This document shows positions 25,811 through 34,988 of a stretch of DNA of 59,881 bases, in pieces. Numbering within the stretch: the stretch's first letter is position 1; the number at the start of each line of letters is the position of its first letter. Position numbers and translations under genes: made by a program. The notes beneath the pieces are model-generated. The model was not told the origin of the DNA and searched no databases. It saw nothing but the letters and a program-made list of their open reading frames with translations. Origin of the DNA: Microterricola pindariensis (GTDB taxonomy: Bacteria; Actinomycetota; Actinomycetes; Actinomycetales; Microbacteriaceae); the NCBI RefSeq assembly GCF_002936985.1, contig NZ_MPZN01000020.1, positions 1-59,881 on the forward strand, given 5' to 3'.

Positions 25811-26576
25811 GGGCGGAGCCGCGGATGCGGCGGGCCAGCTCGTCCGCGACCTCGCCGATCTGCGCGGCGAGCTCCGGCCAGCGCCCCGGCGCGACGGCAT
25901 CCTCTGGAAAGGTGAGCGCGATCCCGGCTGCCGGCCAGCCGACGTGGTCACGCACGGCGACGGCGATCGAGGCGAAGTCCGGGGTGACGGCGCTGTCCTC
26001 GATGGCGTACCCGCGCTCGCGCACGGCGTGCAGCAGCTGCTTGAGCTCGCCGTAGCTGTGCGGCGGCTGCCCGTTGCGGTCGACGAATGCCGCGGCATCC
26101 GGGTACAGGGCGCGCAGCTGCGCCGGCGGCAGGGTGGCGAGCATGGCCCGCCCGCTGGCGGTGAGGTGGGCGGGCAGGCGGATGCCGACGTCGGTGACGA
26201 GTCGGGGGCGGCGCGGCGCGCGCTCCTCGGCGATGTAGAGCACGTCGCGGCCGTGCAGCACCACGAGGTGCCCGCTCTCGCCCACCCGGTCTACGAGACC
26301 GGCCAGCAGCGGCTGGCCGATGCGGGTGAGTGGTTCCTGGCGGGAGAAGCCGCCACTCAGCTCGAACGCGGCCGGCCCGAGACCGTAGCGCTTGGCCTCC
26401 GGCAGGTGCAGCACGAAGCCGTGCTGGGTGAGCACGGCCAGCAGGTGGTAGATGCTCGAGCGCGGGATGTCGAGGGCGGCGGCGATCGTCGCCGCGGCAA
26501 CGGGGCCGCGCTGCGTCGAGAGGAACGAGAGGATCCGCAGCGTGTGATCGGCGGCGGGCACCTTGCTCGAGACCAT
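25806..26576 (-). CDS. IclR-family regulator of histidine utilisation (inferred)
   Basis: 256 residues. N-terminal helix-turn-helix (residues 10-75: HTLRILSFLSTQRGPVAAA, then LDIPRSSIYHLLAVLTQHG) and a C-terminal IclR effector domain with LPAHLTASGRAMLATLP. It is divergent from hutU with one copy of the GTCTG-N6-CAGAC palindrome between them, 47 bases before its own start at ATG 26576, so it is the natural candidate to bind that site at all three locations. Urocanate is the usual inducer in hut systems; that it is the ligand here is inference. Confidence 0.88.
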   Translation of the reverse strand: MVSSKVPAADHTLRILSFLSTQRGPVAAATIAAALDIPRSSIYHLLAVLTQHGFVLHLPEAKRYGLGPAAFELSGGFSRQEPLTRIGQPLLAGLVDRVGESGHLVVLHGRDVLYIAEERAPRRPRLVTDVGIRLPAHLTASGRAMLATLPPAQLRALYPDAAAFVDRNGQPPHSYGELKQLLHAVRERGYAIEDSAVTPDFASIAVAVRDHVGWPAAGIALTFPEDAVAPGRWPELAAQIGEVADELARRIRGSAR

Positions 26577-26622
26577 CGGGCTCCTTCCGCGGGCCGGGGC
26601 CCGCGCGTCTGCGTCGCAACAC

Positions 26623-26638
26623 GTCTGTGATTACAGAC
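26623..26638. promoter_or_regulatory. Candidate hut operator between iclR and hutU
   Basis: GTCTGTGATTACAGAC, a palindrome with GTCTGT and ACAGAC arms, matching the site before hutH at 14 of 16 positions including the asymmetric ATTA. Confidence 0.72.
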
Positions 26639-26697
26639 ACAGGCTAGCCGGTGCGCGTTGTACGCGGCATCCGTTCGGTGTCGAATCAGTGGTGAGG

Positions 26698-26721
26698 GGT
26701 TTCGACAGGCTCAACCAGCGG
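26698..26721. repeat. Fragment of dispersed repeat (TTTCGACAGGCTCAACCAGC type)
   Basis: The sequence TTTCGACAGGCTCAACCAGC resembles TCTCGACAGGCTCGACCCGC at 42443-42462, the end of a dispersed repeat cluster. It lies in the hutU leader, between the operator and the start codon. Confidence 0.55.
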
Positions 26722-26789
26722 GAGAGCACGGCCCAGGCAACGGGACGGCCCGACTCAACCACGGCCGCCCCACCACGAAGGAGTGCACC

Positions 26790-28469
26790 ATGTCAGGACC
26801 CCGTACCGTCCGCGCCGCCCGCGGCACGACCCTCAGCGCCAAGAGCTGGCAGACCGAGGGGCCGCTGCGGATGCTGATGAACAACCTCGACCCCGAGGTC
26901 GCCGAGCACCCGGACGAGCTCGTCGTCTACGGCGGCACCGGCAAGGCGGCGCGCAGCTGGGAGGCCTACGACGCCATCGTGCGCACGCTCGAGACCCTCG
27001 ACTCCGACGAGACGCTGCTGGTGCAGTCCGGCAAGCCGGTCGGGGTGTTCCGCACGCACGAGTGGGCCCCGCGGGTGCTCATCGCCAACTCCAACCTCGT
27101 CGGAGACTGGGCGACGTGGCCGGAGTTCCGCCGTCTCGAGGCGCTCGGCCTGACCATGTACGGACAGATGACGGCCGGCAGCTGGATCTACATCGGCACC
27201 CAGGGCATCCTGCAGGGCACCTACGAGACGTTCGCGGCGATCGCGGCCAAGCTCGCGGCGGCCCGCGGCGACGACCCGCACGCCAGCAGCCTCGCCGGCA
27301 CGCTCACTTTGACCGGCGGCTGCGGCGGGATGGGCGGCGCACAGCCGCTCGCCGTCACCATGAACGAGGGCGTCGTGCTGATCGTGGACGTCGACGCCAC
27401 CCGGCTGCAGCGCCGCGTCGCCAAGGGCTATCTCGACGAGATGACCGCCGACATCGACGATGCCATCGCCCGGGTGCTCGCCGCCAAGTCCGAGCGCCGC
27501 GCGCTGAGCGTCGGCCTCGTCGGCAATGCGGCGACCGTGTTCGCCGAGCTGCTGGCGCGCAAGGTGCCGATCGACATCGTCACCGACCAGACCAGCGCGC
27601 ACGACCCGCTCGCCTACCTGCCGGAGGGCGTCTCCGTCGACGACTGGCGGGAGCTGGCGGCATCCGCCCCCGAGGGGTTCACCACCCGCGCCCGGGCGTC
27701 GATGGCCAAGCAGGTGCAGGCGATGGTCGAGTTCCAGGATGCCGGCGCCGAGGTCTTCGACTACGGCAACTCGATCCGCGCGGAGGCCGAGCTCGGCGGC
27801 TACGAGCGCGCCTTCGCCTTCCCCGGATTCGTGCCGGCCTACATCCGCCCGCTGTTCGCCGAGGGCAAGGGACCGTTCCGCTGGGCGGCGCTCTCCGGCG
27901 ACCCGGCCGACATCGCCGCGACCGACCGGGCGATCCTCGAGCTGTTCCCGGCGGACGAGCACCTGAAGCGCTGGATCACCGCCGCCGGAGAGAAGGTGCA
28001 GTTCGAGGGCCTGCCCGCCCGCATCTGCTGGCTCGGCTACAAGGAGCGGCACCTGGCCGGGCTCAAGTTCAACGAGATGGTCGCCTCGGGCGAGCTGAGC
28101 GCACCGCTCGTGATCGGCCGCGACCACCTCGACTCCGGTTCCGTCGCCTCGCCGTATCGCGAGACCGAGGCCATGGCCGACGGCTCGGACGCCATCGCAG
28201 ACTGGCCCCTGCTGAACGCGCTGCTGAACACGGCGTCCGGGGCCACCTGGGTGTCGATCCACCACGGCGGCGGCGTCGGCATCGGCCGCTCCATCCACGC
28301 CGGCCAGGTGATCGTCGCCGACGGCACAGACCTCGCCGCGGAGAAGATCGCCCGCGTGCTGGTGAACGACCCGGGCACCGGGGTGATGCGCCACGTCGAC
28401 GCCGGCTACCCGCGCGCCGTCGAGGTGGCCGCGGAGCGGGGCCTCCGCGTGCCCATGCTGGAAGGCTAG
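26790..28469 (+). CDS. hutU: Urocanate hydratase
   Basis: 559 residues, full length. It converts urocanate to 4-imidazolone-5-propionate with tightly bound NAD. Conserved blocks are [41 protein letters not shown] (near 175-192), [22 protein letters not shown] and the C-terminal [16 protein letters not shown]. The ATG at 26790 has GAAGGAG upstream; an earlier frame start at 26658 lies in the leader repeat. It is followed four bases later by hutI, forming an operon. Confidence 0.95.
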   Translation: MSGPRTVRAARGTTLSAKSWQTEGPLRMLMNNLDPEVAEHPDELVVYGGTGKAARSWEAYDAIVRTLETLDSDETLLVQSGKPVGVFRTHEWAPRVLIANSNLVGDWATWPEFRRLEALGLTMYGQMTAGSWIYIGTQGILQGTYETFAAIAAKLAAARGDDPHASSLAGTLTLTGGCGGMGGAQPLAVTMNEGVVLIVDVDATRLQRRVAKGYLDEMTADIDDAIARVLAAKSERRALSVGLVGNAATVFAELLARKVPIDIVTDQTSAHDPLAYLPEGVSVDDWRELAASAPEGFTTRARASMAKQVQAMVEFQDAGAEVFDYGNSIRAEAELGGYERAFAFPGFVPAYIRPLFAEGKGPFRWAALSGDPADIAATDRAILELFPADEHLKRWITAAGEKVQFEGLPARICWLGYKERHLAGLKFNEMVASGELSAPLVIGRDHLDSGSVASPYRETEAMADGSDAIADWPLLNALLNTASGATWVSIHHGGGVGIGRSIHAGQVIVADGTDLAAEKIARVLVNDPGTGVMRHVDAGYPRAVEVAAERGLRVPMLEG

Positions 28470-28473
28470 GGCC

Positions 28474-29676
28474 ATGACGACGACACTGCTCAGCGACATC
28501 GGCCTGCTGGTCACGAACGATCAGAGCCTCGGCACCGGCCCGACCGGCGAGCTGACGGATGCCGCCCTGCTCGTGACCGACGGCCGAGTGGCCTGGGTCG
28601 GGGCGGCCGTCGACGCGGCCGCCGCCATCGCCGAGCTCGGCCTCGGCCCGCTGTCGTCTGTCGCACGGCTGAGCGCGGGCGGCGCCTGCGTGATCCCGGG
28701 GTTCGTCGACAGCCACAGCCACCTCGTGTTCGGCGGGGACCGGGCCGCCGAGTTCGAGGCTCGGATGGCCGGCCGGAGGTATGAGGCCGGCGGCATCCGC
28801 TCGACGGTCGCCGCGACCCGGGCAGCCACCGACGACGAGCTGCGCGCCCGCCTGGCCGGCTTCCTCGCCGAGCTGCGGGCGCAGGGCACGACTACCGTGG
28901 AGATCAAGAGCGGCTACGGCCTCTCGGTCGAGAGCGAGGAGCGGCTCGTCCGGTTGGCCGCCGAGGCCACCGACGAGGTCACCTTCCTCGGCGCGCACGT
29001 CGTGCCGGCCGAGTACGCCGGCCGCTCCGACGAGTACGTGGATCTGGTCGTCGGCCCGATGCTGGCCGCCTGCGCGCCGAACGCGAAGTGGGTGGACGTG
29101 TTCTGCGAGACGGGCGCGTTCACGGTGGAGCAGAGCCGCCGCGTCCTTTCGGCTGGCATCGCCGCCGGGCTGCTGCCGCGGGTGCACGCCAGCCAGCTGG
29201 GGCCGGGCGACGGGGTGCGTCTCGCGATCGAGCTGGGGGCGGCATCCGTCGACCACTGCACCTACCTGAGCGACGAGGACGTCGCCGCACTGGCCGGCTC
29301 GAGCACGGTCGCGACCCTGCTGCCCGGCGTCGAATTCTCGACCAGGCAGCCGTACCCGAGCGGCCGCCGGCTGCTCGACGCCGGCGTGACGGTCGCCATC
29401 GCCTGCGACACCAACCCCGGCTCGAGTTTCACCTCCTCGATGCCGTTCTGCATCGCGGTCGCCGTGCGCGACATGGGCCTGACCCCGGCCGAGGCACTGT
29501 GGGCGGCGACGGCCGGCGGGGCCGCGGCCCTGCGGCGCACGGATGTCGGCCGGCTCAGCGTCGGCGCGCGGGCCGACGTGGTGCAGCTGCGCGCGCCGAG
29601 CTACGTGCACCTCGCCTACCGGCCCGGCGTCCCGCTGGTCGAGCGGGTGTGGAAGGACGGCGTGCTCGTCGCCTAA
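28474..29676 (+). CDS. hutI: Imidazolonepropionase
   Basis: 400 residues. It hydrolyses 4-imidazolone-5-propionate to formiminoglutamate, the third step of histidine degradation. Metal-ligand and substrate motifs of the amidohydrolase fold are visible: [20 protein letters not shown] near 77, GAHVVPAEY near 175, [10 protein letters not shown] near 240, VDHCTYLS and CDTNPGSSF near 312. Start ATG 28474 just after hutU, with GGAAGG in the end of hutU serving as binding site. Its stop overlaps the stop of the convergent sixA-like gene. Confidence 0.94.
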   Translation: MTTTLLSDIGLLVTNDQSLGTGPTGELTDAALLVTDGRVAWVGAAVDAAAAIAELGLGPLSSVARLSAGGACVIPGFVDSHSHLVFGGDRAAEFEARMAGRRYEAGGIRSTVAATRAATDDELRARLAGFLAELRAQGTTTVEIKSGYGLSVESEERLVRLAAEATDEVTFLGAHVVPAEYAGRSDEYVDLVVGPMLAACAPNAKWVDVFCETGAFTVEQSRRVLSAGIAAGLLPRVHASQLGPGDGVRLAIELGAASVDHCTYLSDEDVAALAGSSTVATLLPGVEFSTRQPYPSGRRLLDAGVTVAIACDTNPGSSFTSSMPFCIAVAVRDMGLTPAEALWAATAGGAAALRRTDVGRLSVGARADVVQLRAPSYVHLAYRPGVPLVERVWKDGVLVA

Positions 29677-30236
29677 TCGGCGCGGGAGCCGGGCCGCGGT
29701 GCCTGCTCGGCACCCGCCCCGGCGTGTGCCGCTGCGCCCGCCACGGCCTTCTCTCCCGCCTTCGGTGAGTCGAAGTGCTTGGAGCTGAGGCCGGCCGGCT
29801 CAATGCCCGTCCAGCTGTCCCGGTCGAACTGCAGCTCGAGCACGGCGCAGGTGACCATCGGCGGTGACAGCGGCGAGAAGCGGTGGGCCAGATCGCTCAT
29901 CTCCGGATCGTGGCCGACCACCATCAGGCTGTCGATCGCGTCATCCTGCTCGCGGATGACCTCGAGCATGCCGGAGGCGCTCGTCGCGTAGAGCCGGTGG
30001 TCGATGACGACGGCGTCCTCGGCGCCGAGCTCGAGGGCGATCAGCTCGGCGGTTGTGCGGGCGCGGACGGCGGGGCTGGCCAGGATGGTCTCGGGGACGA
30101 CGCCCCGGGCGAGCAGTCGGCGGCCCATCTCCGGCGCGTCGTGGCGGCCCCGTTTGTTCAACGGGCGGGCCTCATCGACGAGGCTGGGTTCGTCCCAGCT
30201 CGATTTGGCGTGTCGAACAAGTATGAGCGTCTTCAT
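29673..30236 (-). CDS. SixA-like histidine phosphatase
   Basis: 187 residues. The phosphohistidine signature [11 protein letters not shown] is at residues 7-17 and the second catalytic block [13 protein letters not shown] near 105. SixA proteins remove phosphate from phosphohistidine in signalling or phosphotransfer proteins. The ATG at 30234-30236 is used because the signature should be near the N-terminus. The last 25 residues are an Ala/Gly-rich tail without known function. Confidence 0.85.
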   Translation of the reverse strand: MKTLILVRHAKSSWDEPSLVDEARPLNKRGRHDAPEMGRRLLARGVVPETILASPAVRARTTAELIALELGAEDAVVIDHRLYATSASGMLEVIREQDDAIDSLMVVGHDPEMSDLAHRFSPLSPPMVTCAVLELQFDRDSWTGIEPAGLSSKHFDSPKAGEKAVAGAAAHAGAGAEQAPRPGSRAD

Positions 30237-30324
30237 GATGGCCCCGCTTCCACCGCCGAGACTACACAGCCAGTCGCGCCCCGTCACCCCACAATCGGCG
30301 CGCTCCGCTGTGAATTGGTGCTGC

Positions 30325-30391
30325 GAAAAAACAGGAGGAGAGCGGAGCGGGGCCGCATATCCGCGCCGCTCCCGTCTGCTCCTGTTTTTTC
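30325..30391. repeat. Long inverted repeat between divergent genes
   Basis: Perfect outer arms GAAAAAACAGGAG (30325-30337) and CTCCTGTTTTTTC (30379-30391), with a further imperfect pairing of the GC-rich inner part (about 10 of 13 bases). It lies between the divergent sixA-like and dienelactone-hydrolase-like genes, so it is not placed as a terminator. Confidence 0.75.
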
Positions 30392-30506
30392 TGCCGACAC
30401 CGCGCCACTCGTCGCTCGACAGGCCGGGACGGGCCAGACTGTGTCGGAGCGGCGCAGCCGGCCGCTGCCGCCCTGCCCCGCACGTCCCGTCCCGCCGAGG
30501 AGCCCG

Positions 30507-31325
30507 ATGACGTCACAGCATGCACCGACCGCCACGCTCGACGGCTGGGTGAAACGCCCGTTCTCGGGCGCCGGCCTCAGCCACGACTGCTTCGAGAAGG
30601 GCGTCGGCCCTGGCGTCGTGCTGATCCCCGAGATTCCCGGCATCACCCCCGAGGTGCTGGGCCTGGCCGAGCACCTCGTCGGCGAGGGTTTCACGGTCGT
30701 CGTGCCGTCGCCGTTCGGCGAGCCGGGCCGGGCCGCGACGACGGGCACCGTGCTTCCGATCGCGGCGCGGCTGTGCGTCTCTGCCGAGTTCCGCGCCTTC
30801 GCGGTGAACGCCCAGCGCCCGATCACGGGCTACCTGCGCGCGGTGGCGGCCGAGCTCGCGGCCCGGACCCCGGGCAGCGGGGTCGGCGTGATCGGCATGT
30901 GCTTCAGCGGGGGCTTCGCGCTGGCCGCCGCCGTCGACGACACCGTGCTGGCCGCGGTCGCCAGCCAGCCGTCTGTGCCATTCCCCATCGGAGCTCGGCG
31001 GCGCGCCGACCCGGGGATGAGCGCGGCCGAGTTCGACCGGGTGGCCGAGCGCGCGGCATCCGGCGAGCTCTGCGCCCTGGGCCTGCGCTTCAGCAACGAC
31101 GCCGTCTCGCGGGGCGCCCGATTCCGCACGCTGAAGCAGCGCCTTGGCGACGCCTTCGAGGTGATCACCCTCGACTCCTCGCCGGGCAACCCCACGGGGT
31201 TCCCGAGCAGCGCGCACTCGGTGCTCACCACCGAGCTGCGCGAGACGCCGGGCCACCCGGCGCTGCTCGCCCGAGAGCGAGTCGTCGCGTTCCTGCGCGA
31301 GCGGCTCACGCCCACGGGCGGCTGA
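30507..31325 (+). CDS. Dienelactone hydrolase family protein
   Basis: 272 residues. GVVLIPEIPGITPEVLGLAE forms the oxyanion region, and the nucleophile elbow is GMCFSGGFAL near residue 133, with cysteine as nucleophile as in true dienelactone hydrolases. A terminal histidine candidate lies in the GHPALLA segment near 255. ATG 30507 with GAGGAG upstream. Family members hydrolyse lactones or esters in aromatic breakdown, but no aromatic-pathway genes are near, and the hut genes on either side give no clear substrate. Confidence 0.82.
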   Translation: MTSQHAPTATLDGWVKRPFSGAGLSHDCFEKGVGPGVVLIPEIPGITPEVLGLAEHLVGEGFTVVVPSPFGEPGRAATTGTVLPIAARLCVSAEFRAFAVNAQRPITGYLRAVAAELAARTPGSGVGVIGMCFSGGFALAAAVDDTVLAAVASQPSVPFPIGARRRADPGMSAAEFDRVAERAASGELCALGLRFSNDAVSRGARFRTLKQRLGDAFEVITLDSSPGNPTGFPSSAHSVLTTELRETPGHPALLARERVVAFLRERLTPTGG

Positions 31326-31332
31326 GACCGCC

Positions 31333-32289
31333 TCAGCGCAAGGCGAGCCCGGCTGCGACCTCGAGCACGCAGAGCGCGGCCAGGCGCACGGTGCGGCCGT
31401 CCGCGGCATCCGCCGTCGCGTCGACCTCGGCGATGTCGACGGAACGCACCCGGGCGTCGGCGCCGGCCGCGCGGGCCGCCTGGCGCAGCTCGTAGGCCGA
31501 GATGCCGCCGGGCACGGAGGCCGGGCAGCCCGGCGCCACGGAGCGGTCGCAGACGTCCACGTCCAGGTCGACGTGCACGGGGCCGCCGGCCGCGCCGGCG
31601 ATGTCGAGCGCCTCGGCCATGACGTCGGCCATCGGGCGGCGGTGCAACTCGTCGCGGTGCACGACGGTGATGCCGTAGTCGCGGGCCCGCTCGGCGTAGC
31701 GGCGCGAGTTCGCGAAGTCGGCGATGCCGATCTGCACGATCCGGGTGCCGGCCAGGCCCGCCTCCACCAGCCGCCGCACGGGCGAGCCGTTGTTCACGCC
31801 GTCGCGCAGGTCGTAGTGGGCGTCCAGCGTGATGAGCCCGGCGCTCGGCAGCTGCTCACCCCAGACGCCGAGCGCAGCGGAGACAGTCACGGAGTTGTCG
31901 CCGCCGAGGGCGACCACCATGTCGGCCAGCCCGGCGGCCCGGGCGAGCGCGGCCAGCGCGCGCTTCTCCCCCGCCGGGCCGTCCGGCTCGTGCACGTTGC
32001 CCAGGTCGACGATCGTGAGGTCGGCGATGCTGCGGGGCTCCCCGCGCACGCCCCGGTCGGCGATGAGCGCGTCGGAGTAGCGCGGCAGCACGGCGCGGAT
32101 CGCGTCGGGCGTCTCCCCCGCGTTCGTGGTGGACAGCGAGGTGCGCCAGGCCGGCAGCCCGACGATCGCCAGGTCGATGTGCGCGCCGGGCATGAGCGCC
32201 TCCGGCGCCGGCCAGCCGCCGAGGCGCGGCCAGAGCGGGTCGTGCGGCAGAACGGGCTGGTGGTCGGGGTGCGGTGTCAACGTCGTCAC
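31333..32289 (-). CDS. hutG: Arginase-family ureohydrolase, probable formimidoylglutamase
   Basis: 318 residues. Metal-ligand motifs of the ureohydrolase fold are ALGGDNSVT near residue 129, TLDAHYDLRDG near 155 and HVDLDVDVCDRSVAPG near 240. The first motif has Asn where arginase and agmatinase have the His ligand (GGDHS). Given hutH, hutU and hutI nearby, and a GTCTG-N6-CAGAC site 56 bases upstream, hydrolysis of N-formimino-L-glutamate to glutamate is the most likely role. Agmatinase or guanidinobutyrase is the alternative. Start ATG at 32289; it converges on the dienelactone hydrolase gene. Confidence 0.8.
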   Translation of the reverse strand: MTTLTPHPDHQPVLPHDPLWPRLGGWPAPEALMPGAHIDLAIVGLPAWRTSLSTTNAGETPDAIRAVLPRYSDALIADRGVRGEPRSIADLTIVDLGNVHEPDGPAGEKRALAALARAAGLADMVVALGGDNSVTVSAALGVWGEQLPSAGLITLDAHYDLRDGVNNGSPVRRLVEAGLAGTRIVQIGIADFANSRRYAERARDYGITVVHRDELHRRPMADVMAEALDIAGAAGGPVHVDLDVDVCDRSVAPGCPASVPGGISAYELRQAARAAGADARVRSVDIAEVDATADAADGRTVRLAALCVLEVAAGLALR

Positions 32290-32344
32290 AGCCTCGACGC
32301 TAGCAATTCGGATGCCGGCGCGACAGGCATCCGCGCGGCGCGCT

Positions 32345-32360
32345 GTCTGTGCGGCCAGAC
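32345..32360. promoter_or_regulatory. Candidate hut operator upstream of hutG
   Basis: GTCTGTGCGGCCAGAC shares the GTCTG and CAGAC arms, the six-base spacer and the flanks CT and GG with the site before hutH. It lies 56 bases before the hutG start. Confidence 0.62.
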
Positions 32361-32398
32361 GGCGGGCCGGCCCGGCGCGCGGGCGGAGGGATACGGGA

Positions 32399-32458
32399 AT
32401 CGACTACGCGAAAAGTGCGCCAAGGCCCGCATCGTGGCGCACTTTTCGCGTAGTCGAT
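32399..32458. terminator. Perfect 24-bp inverted repeat, probable terminator
   Basis: Arms 32399-32422 and 32435-32458 are exact reverse complements around a 12-base loop; each carries an A4/T4 run (AAAAGTGCGCCA and TGGCGCACTTTT). It follows the stop of the epimerase gene on the minus strand by 23 bases and lies upstream of hutG, so it would insulate the two. Confidence 0.65.
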
Positions 32459-32480
32459 ACGGCGCGGGAAGCGTGGGACC

Positions 32481-33476
32481 TCAGCGTTCGGCGGCGAGCA
32501 GGCGCAGCAGCTCGGTTTCGCGCGCGGCACTCAGCCCGGCCCGGCGCGGGCGGCCGAGCCCCTGCTCGCGCTCCCAGCGCAGCACGTCGGCCAGCATCTC
32601 GGCGCGGGGGCGGTGGCGGAGCCCGGCGGCGACGGCCGCTTGGCCGGAGCGGGCGGAGAAGCCGACGAAGTCGGGGTCGGCCAGCCAGAGCGCCAGCGAT
32701 TCCTCGCCCATGAACTGCTCGACGCCCTGCGCGCGGAGCCACGCGGATGACGCCGCGACCGTGCCGGCGCGGTGCCCGCCGGCCCGACGGCTGAGGTCGA
32801 CCCACTCCCCCAGCGGCACGACCGGGCCCACAGCGTTGACGGTCCCGGCGCTCCCGCGCTCCGCCGCGTCGAGGAGGAAGGCGGCGAGGTCGCGCACGTC
32901 GACGACCTGGGTCGGCAGTGAGGACTCTGCGGCGACGAGCATCGGCTCGTCGGGCGCCCGTGCGGCACGGGCCGCCCAGGCGCCGCTGCGCCCGGTCTCG
33001 TCGCCGGGCCCGCCGATCACCCCCGGCCGCACGATGTGCAGGCGGTCCTCCAGCGCGGCGCGGGAGGCGAGTTCCGCCGCCGCTTTGGCCTCGCCGTACT
33101 CGGCCCGCGTGGCGCAATCCCCGTGGAGCGCTGCCAGCGGCTCGGCCGACTCGTCCGCGTCGGGCTCGGCGGACGAGGAGTAGACGCTGGTCGAGGAGAT
33201 GAGCGTCCAGTGGGTGGCCTGCCCGCCCAGCGCGGCGAGGGCTGAGCGTACGAACCCGGGCTGCCAGGAGAGCTCGACCACGGCGTCCCACGGCCGGGCC
33301 GCAACGGCTCCGTATGCGCCGGGGAGCGCGCGATCGGCCACGATCAGCTCCGCGCCATCGGGCACCGCGCCGGATTCGCCGCGGGCCAGGCACGCCACCG
33401 CGTGCCCGCGCGCCAGGGCCTGCCCGGCGATCTCGCGGCCGAGCCAGGCGGTGCCGCCCAGGATCAGGATGCGCAT
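32481..33476 (-). CDS. NAD-dependent epimerase/dehydratase family protein
   Basis: 331 residues. The Rossmann motif MRILILGGTAWLGREIAG opens the protein, a strand WTLISSTSVYS carries the serine, and YGEAKAAAE supplies the Tyr-x-x-x-Lys pair; HIVRPGVIGGPGD follows. The C-terminal half, with LADPDFVGFSARSGQAA, is not the classical sugar-epimerase type but that of uncharacterised reductase-like members. ATG 33476 with AGGTGGA upstream is chosen over the ATG nine bases earlier. It follows the NUDIX gene by 21 bases on the same strand. Confidence 0.8.
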   Translation of the reverse strand: MRILILGGTAWLGREIAGQALARGHAVACLARGESGAVPDGAELIVADRALPGAYGAVAARPWDAVVELSWQPGFVRSALAALGGQATHWTLISSTSVYSSSAEPDADESAEPLAALHGDCATRAEYGEAKAAAELASRAALEDRLHIVRPGVIGGPGDETGRSGAWAARAARAPDEPMLVAAESSLPTQVVDVRDLAAFLLDAAERGSAGTVNAVGPVVPLGEWVDLSRRAGGHRAGTVAASSAWLRAQGVEQFMGEESLALWLADPDFVGFSARSGQAAVAAGLRHRPRAEMLADVLRWEREQGLGRPRRAGLSAARETELLRLLAAER

Positions 33477-33497
33477 CGGGTCCACCTGTCGGCCGGG

Positions 33498-33986
33498 TCA
33501 GCTGCGGTTGAATCGGGTGGGGCCGTCGGGCTGCAGTGCCTCGGCGATGCGCTGCCGCATGTTCGCCGACATCTCCGGCAGCGCGTCGAGCGCGAACCAG
33601 GCCGCCTCGGTGTTCTCGCCGTCGGCGGGGTGCGGCTCGCCGCTCACCCAGCGGCAGCGGAACACCAGGTCCAGGTAGGCCGCCCGGTCGCCGTTCGTGT
33701 AGGCGCGCTCGGGCAGCGCCTGCACCCAGGCGAGCCGCTCCACCGCGGCGACGACGCCCGCCTCTTCGAGCACCTCGCGCGCCGCGGCATCCGCCGGCTC
33801 CTCCGCGGGGTCGATGATGCCGGTCACCGGCGTCCAGGCGCCGTTGTCGGCGCGGCGCACCAGCAGCACCTGCTGGCTGCCGGATGCGGCTTCGCCGCGG
33901 AGCACGACGGCGGTCGCCCCGCTCAACCAGAGTGGCGCGGTGCCGATCTTCTCGCGGAGGGTGAGCACGAAGTCGGGGGTGGCCAT
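33498..33986 (-). CDS. NUDIX hydrolase
   Basis: 162 residues. The NUDIX box is complete at residues 56-78: G-x5-E-x7-REVLEEAGV, starting GIIDPAEEPADAAAREV. Preceding VLLVRRADNGAWTPV forms the substrate strand. It should cleave a nucleoside diphosphate linked to another moiety; the substrate is not determined. ATG at 33984-33986, nine bases after the lactate dehydrogenase gene on the same strand, suggesting co-transcription. Confidence 0.88.
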   Translation of the reverse strand: MATPDFVLTLREKIGTAPLWLSGATAVVLRGEAASGSQQVLLVRRADNGAWTPVTGIIDPAEEPADAAAREVLEEAGVVAAVERLAWVQALPERAYTNGDRAAYLDLVFRCRWVSGEPHPADGENTEAAWFALDALPEMSANMRQRIAEALQPDGPTRFNRS

Positions 33987-33995
33987 TCCAGCAGC

Positions 33996-34949
33996 CTAGG
34001 AGAAGAGCGCGATGGACGCGCGCAGGGCCTCCGCCGAGTTCTGCAGCAGCTGCTCCTCGCGGGCGTCGAGCGGCATGTCGAGCACACGGTGCACGCCGCC
34101 CGCCCCGACGATGGACGGCAGGCTGAGGGCGACGCCGTCGATGCCCCGGAAGCCGTGCAGCACGCTGGAGACGGGGAGGATTCGGCGCTCGTCCTTGAGC
34201 ACGGCCTCCACGATGCGGGCGCCGGAGAGGCCGATCGCGTAGTTCGTCGCCCCCTTGCCCTCGATGATCTTGTACGCGGCGTTGACGACGTCGTGGGTGA
34301 GCATCTCGAGCCGCTCGCGCGGGAACAGCAGGGCGCCAGCGGCATCCGTCCATTCGCTCAGCGGGGTCTGTCCGATGGTCGCCGTGGACCACAGCGGGAA
34401 CTCGGTGTCACCGTGCTCGCCGACGATCAGCGCGTGCACGCTCTGCGGGGCGACGCCCGCCGACTCGGCCACGAGCCAGCGCAGCCGGGCGGAGTCGAGC
34501 ACGGTGCCCGAGCTGAAGATGCGCCCCGGCGGCAGGTCCGTGATGCGCTCGGCGACGGCGGTCAGCACGTCGCACGGGTTGGTCACCAGCACGAACACCG
34601 CGTTCGGCGAGAGCTCGGCCAGCCGCGGCATCATCTGCTCGAGGATCCCCACGTTGACGCCGGCCAGCTCCAGCCGGGTCTGCCCCGGCCGCTGCTTGGC
34701 GCCGGCGGTGATGACGACGACATCCGACTCGGCGGTCACCTCGATGTCGCTTCCCCCTGTGATACGGGAGGCGCCCGTGAACGGCGTGCCGTGCGCGAGG
34801 TCGAGCACCTCGGCTTCGACGCGAGCGGTGGCGATGTCGTAGAGCACGACCTCGCGGGCCGAGCCGCGGATGAGGGCCGCGTAGGCCAGCGAGGAGCCGA
34901 CACTGCCGGCTCCGACAACGGTGAGCTTGGTGCTGCGTGCGAGCGTCAT
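33996..34949 (-). CDS. ldh: L-lactate dehydrogenase
   Basis: 317 residues. NAD motif [14 protein letters not shown] at 11-24, substrate-loop KQRPGQTRL at about 85-93, VTNPCDVLT near 122 and the catalytic histidine in [13 protein letters not shown] near 178. KQRPG with Gln before Arg is the lactate, not malate, dehydrogenase pattern. It reduces pyruvate to L-lactate with NADH, or the reverse. ATG at 34947-34949. It heads a small minus-strand group with the NUDIX and epimerase genes. Confidence 0.93.
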   Translation of the reverse strand: MTLARSTKLTVVGAGSVGSSLAYAALIRGSAREVVLYDIATARVEAEVLDLAHGTPFTGASRITGGSDIEVTAESDVVVITAGAKQRPGQTRLELAGVNVGILEQMMPRLAELSPNAVFVLVTNPCDVLTAVAERITDLPPGRIFSSGTVLDSARLRWLVAESAGVAPQSVHALIVGEHGDTEFPLWSTATIGQTPLSEWTDAAGALLFPRERLEMLTHDVVNAAYKIIEGKGATNYAIGLSGARIVEAVLKDERRILPVSSVLHGFRGIDGVALSLPSIVGAGGVHRVLDMPLDAREEQLLQNSAEALRASIALFS

Positions 34950-34988
34950 GCTCCCAGTATTGCCTCGCAGCGGATGCCGCGCGAGTGT

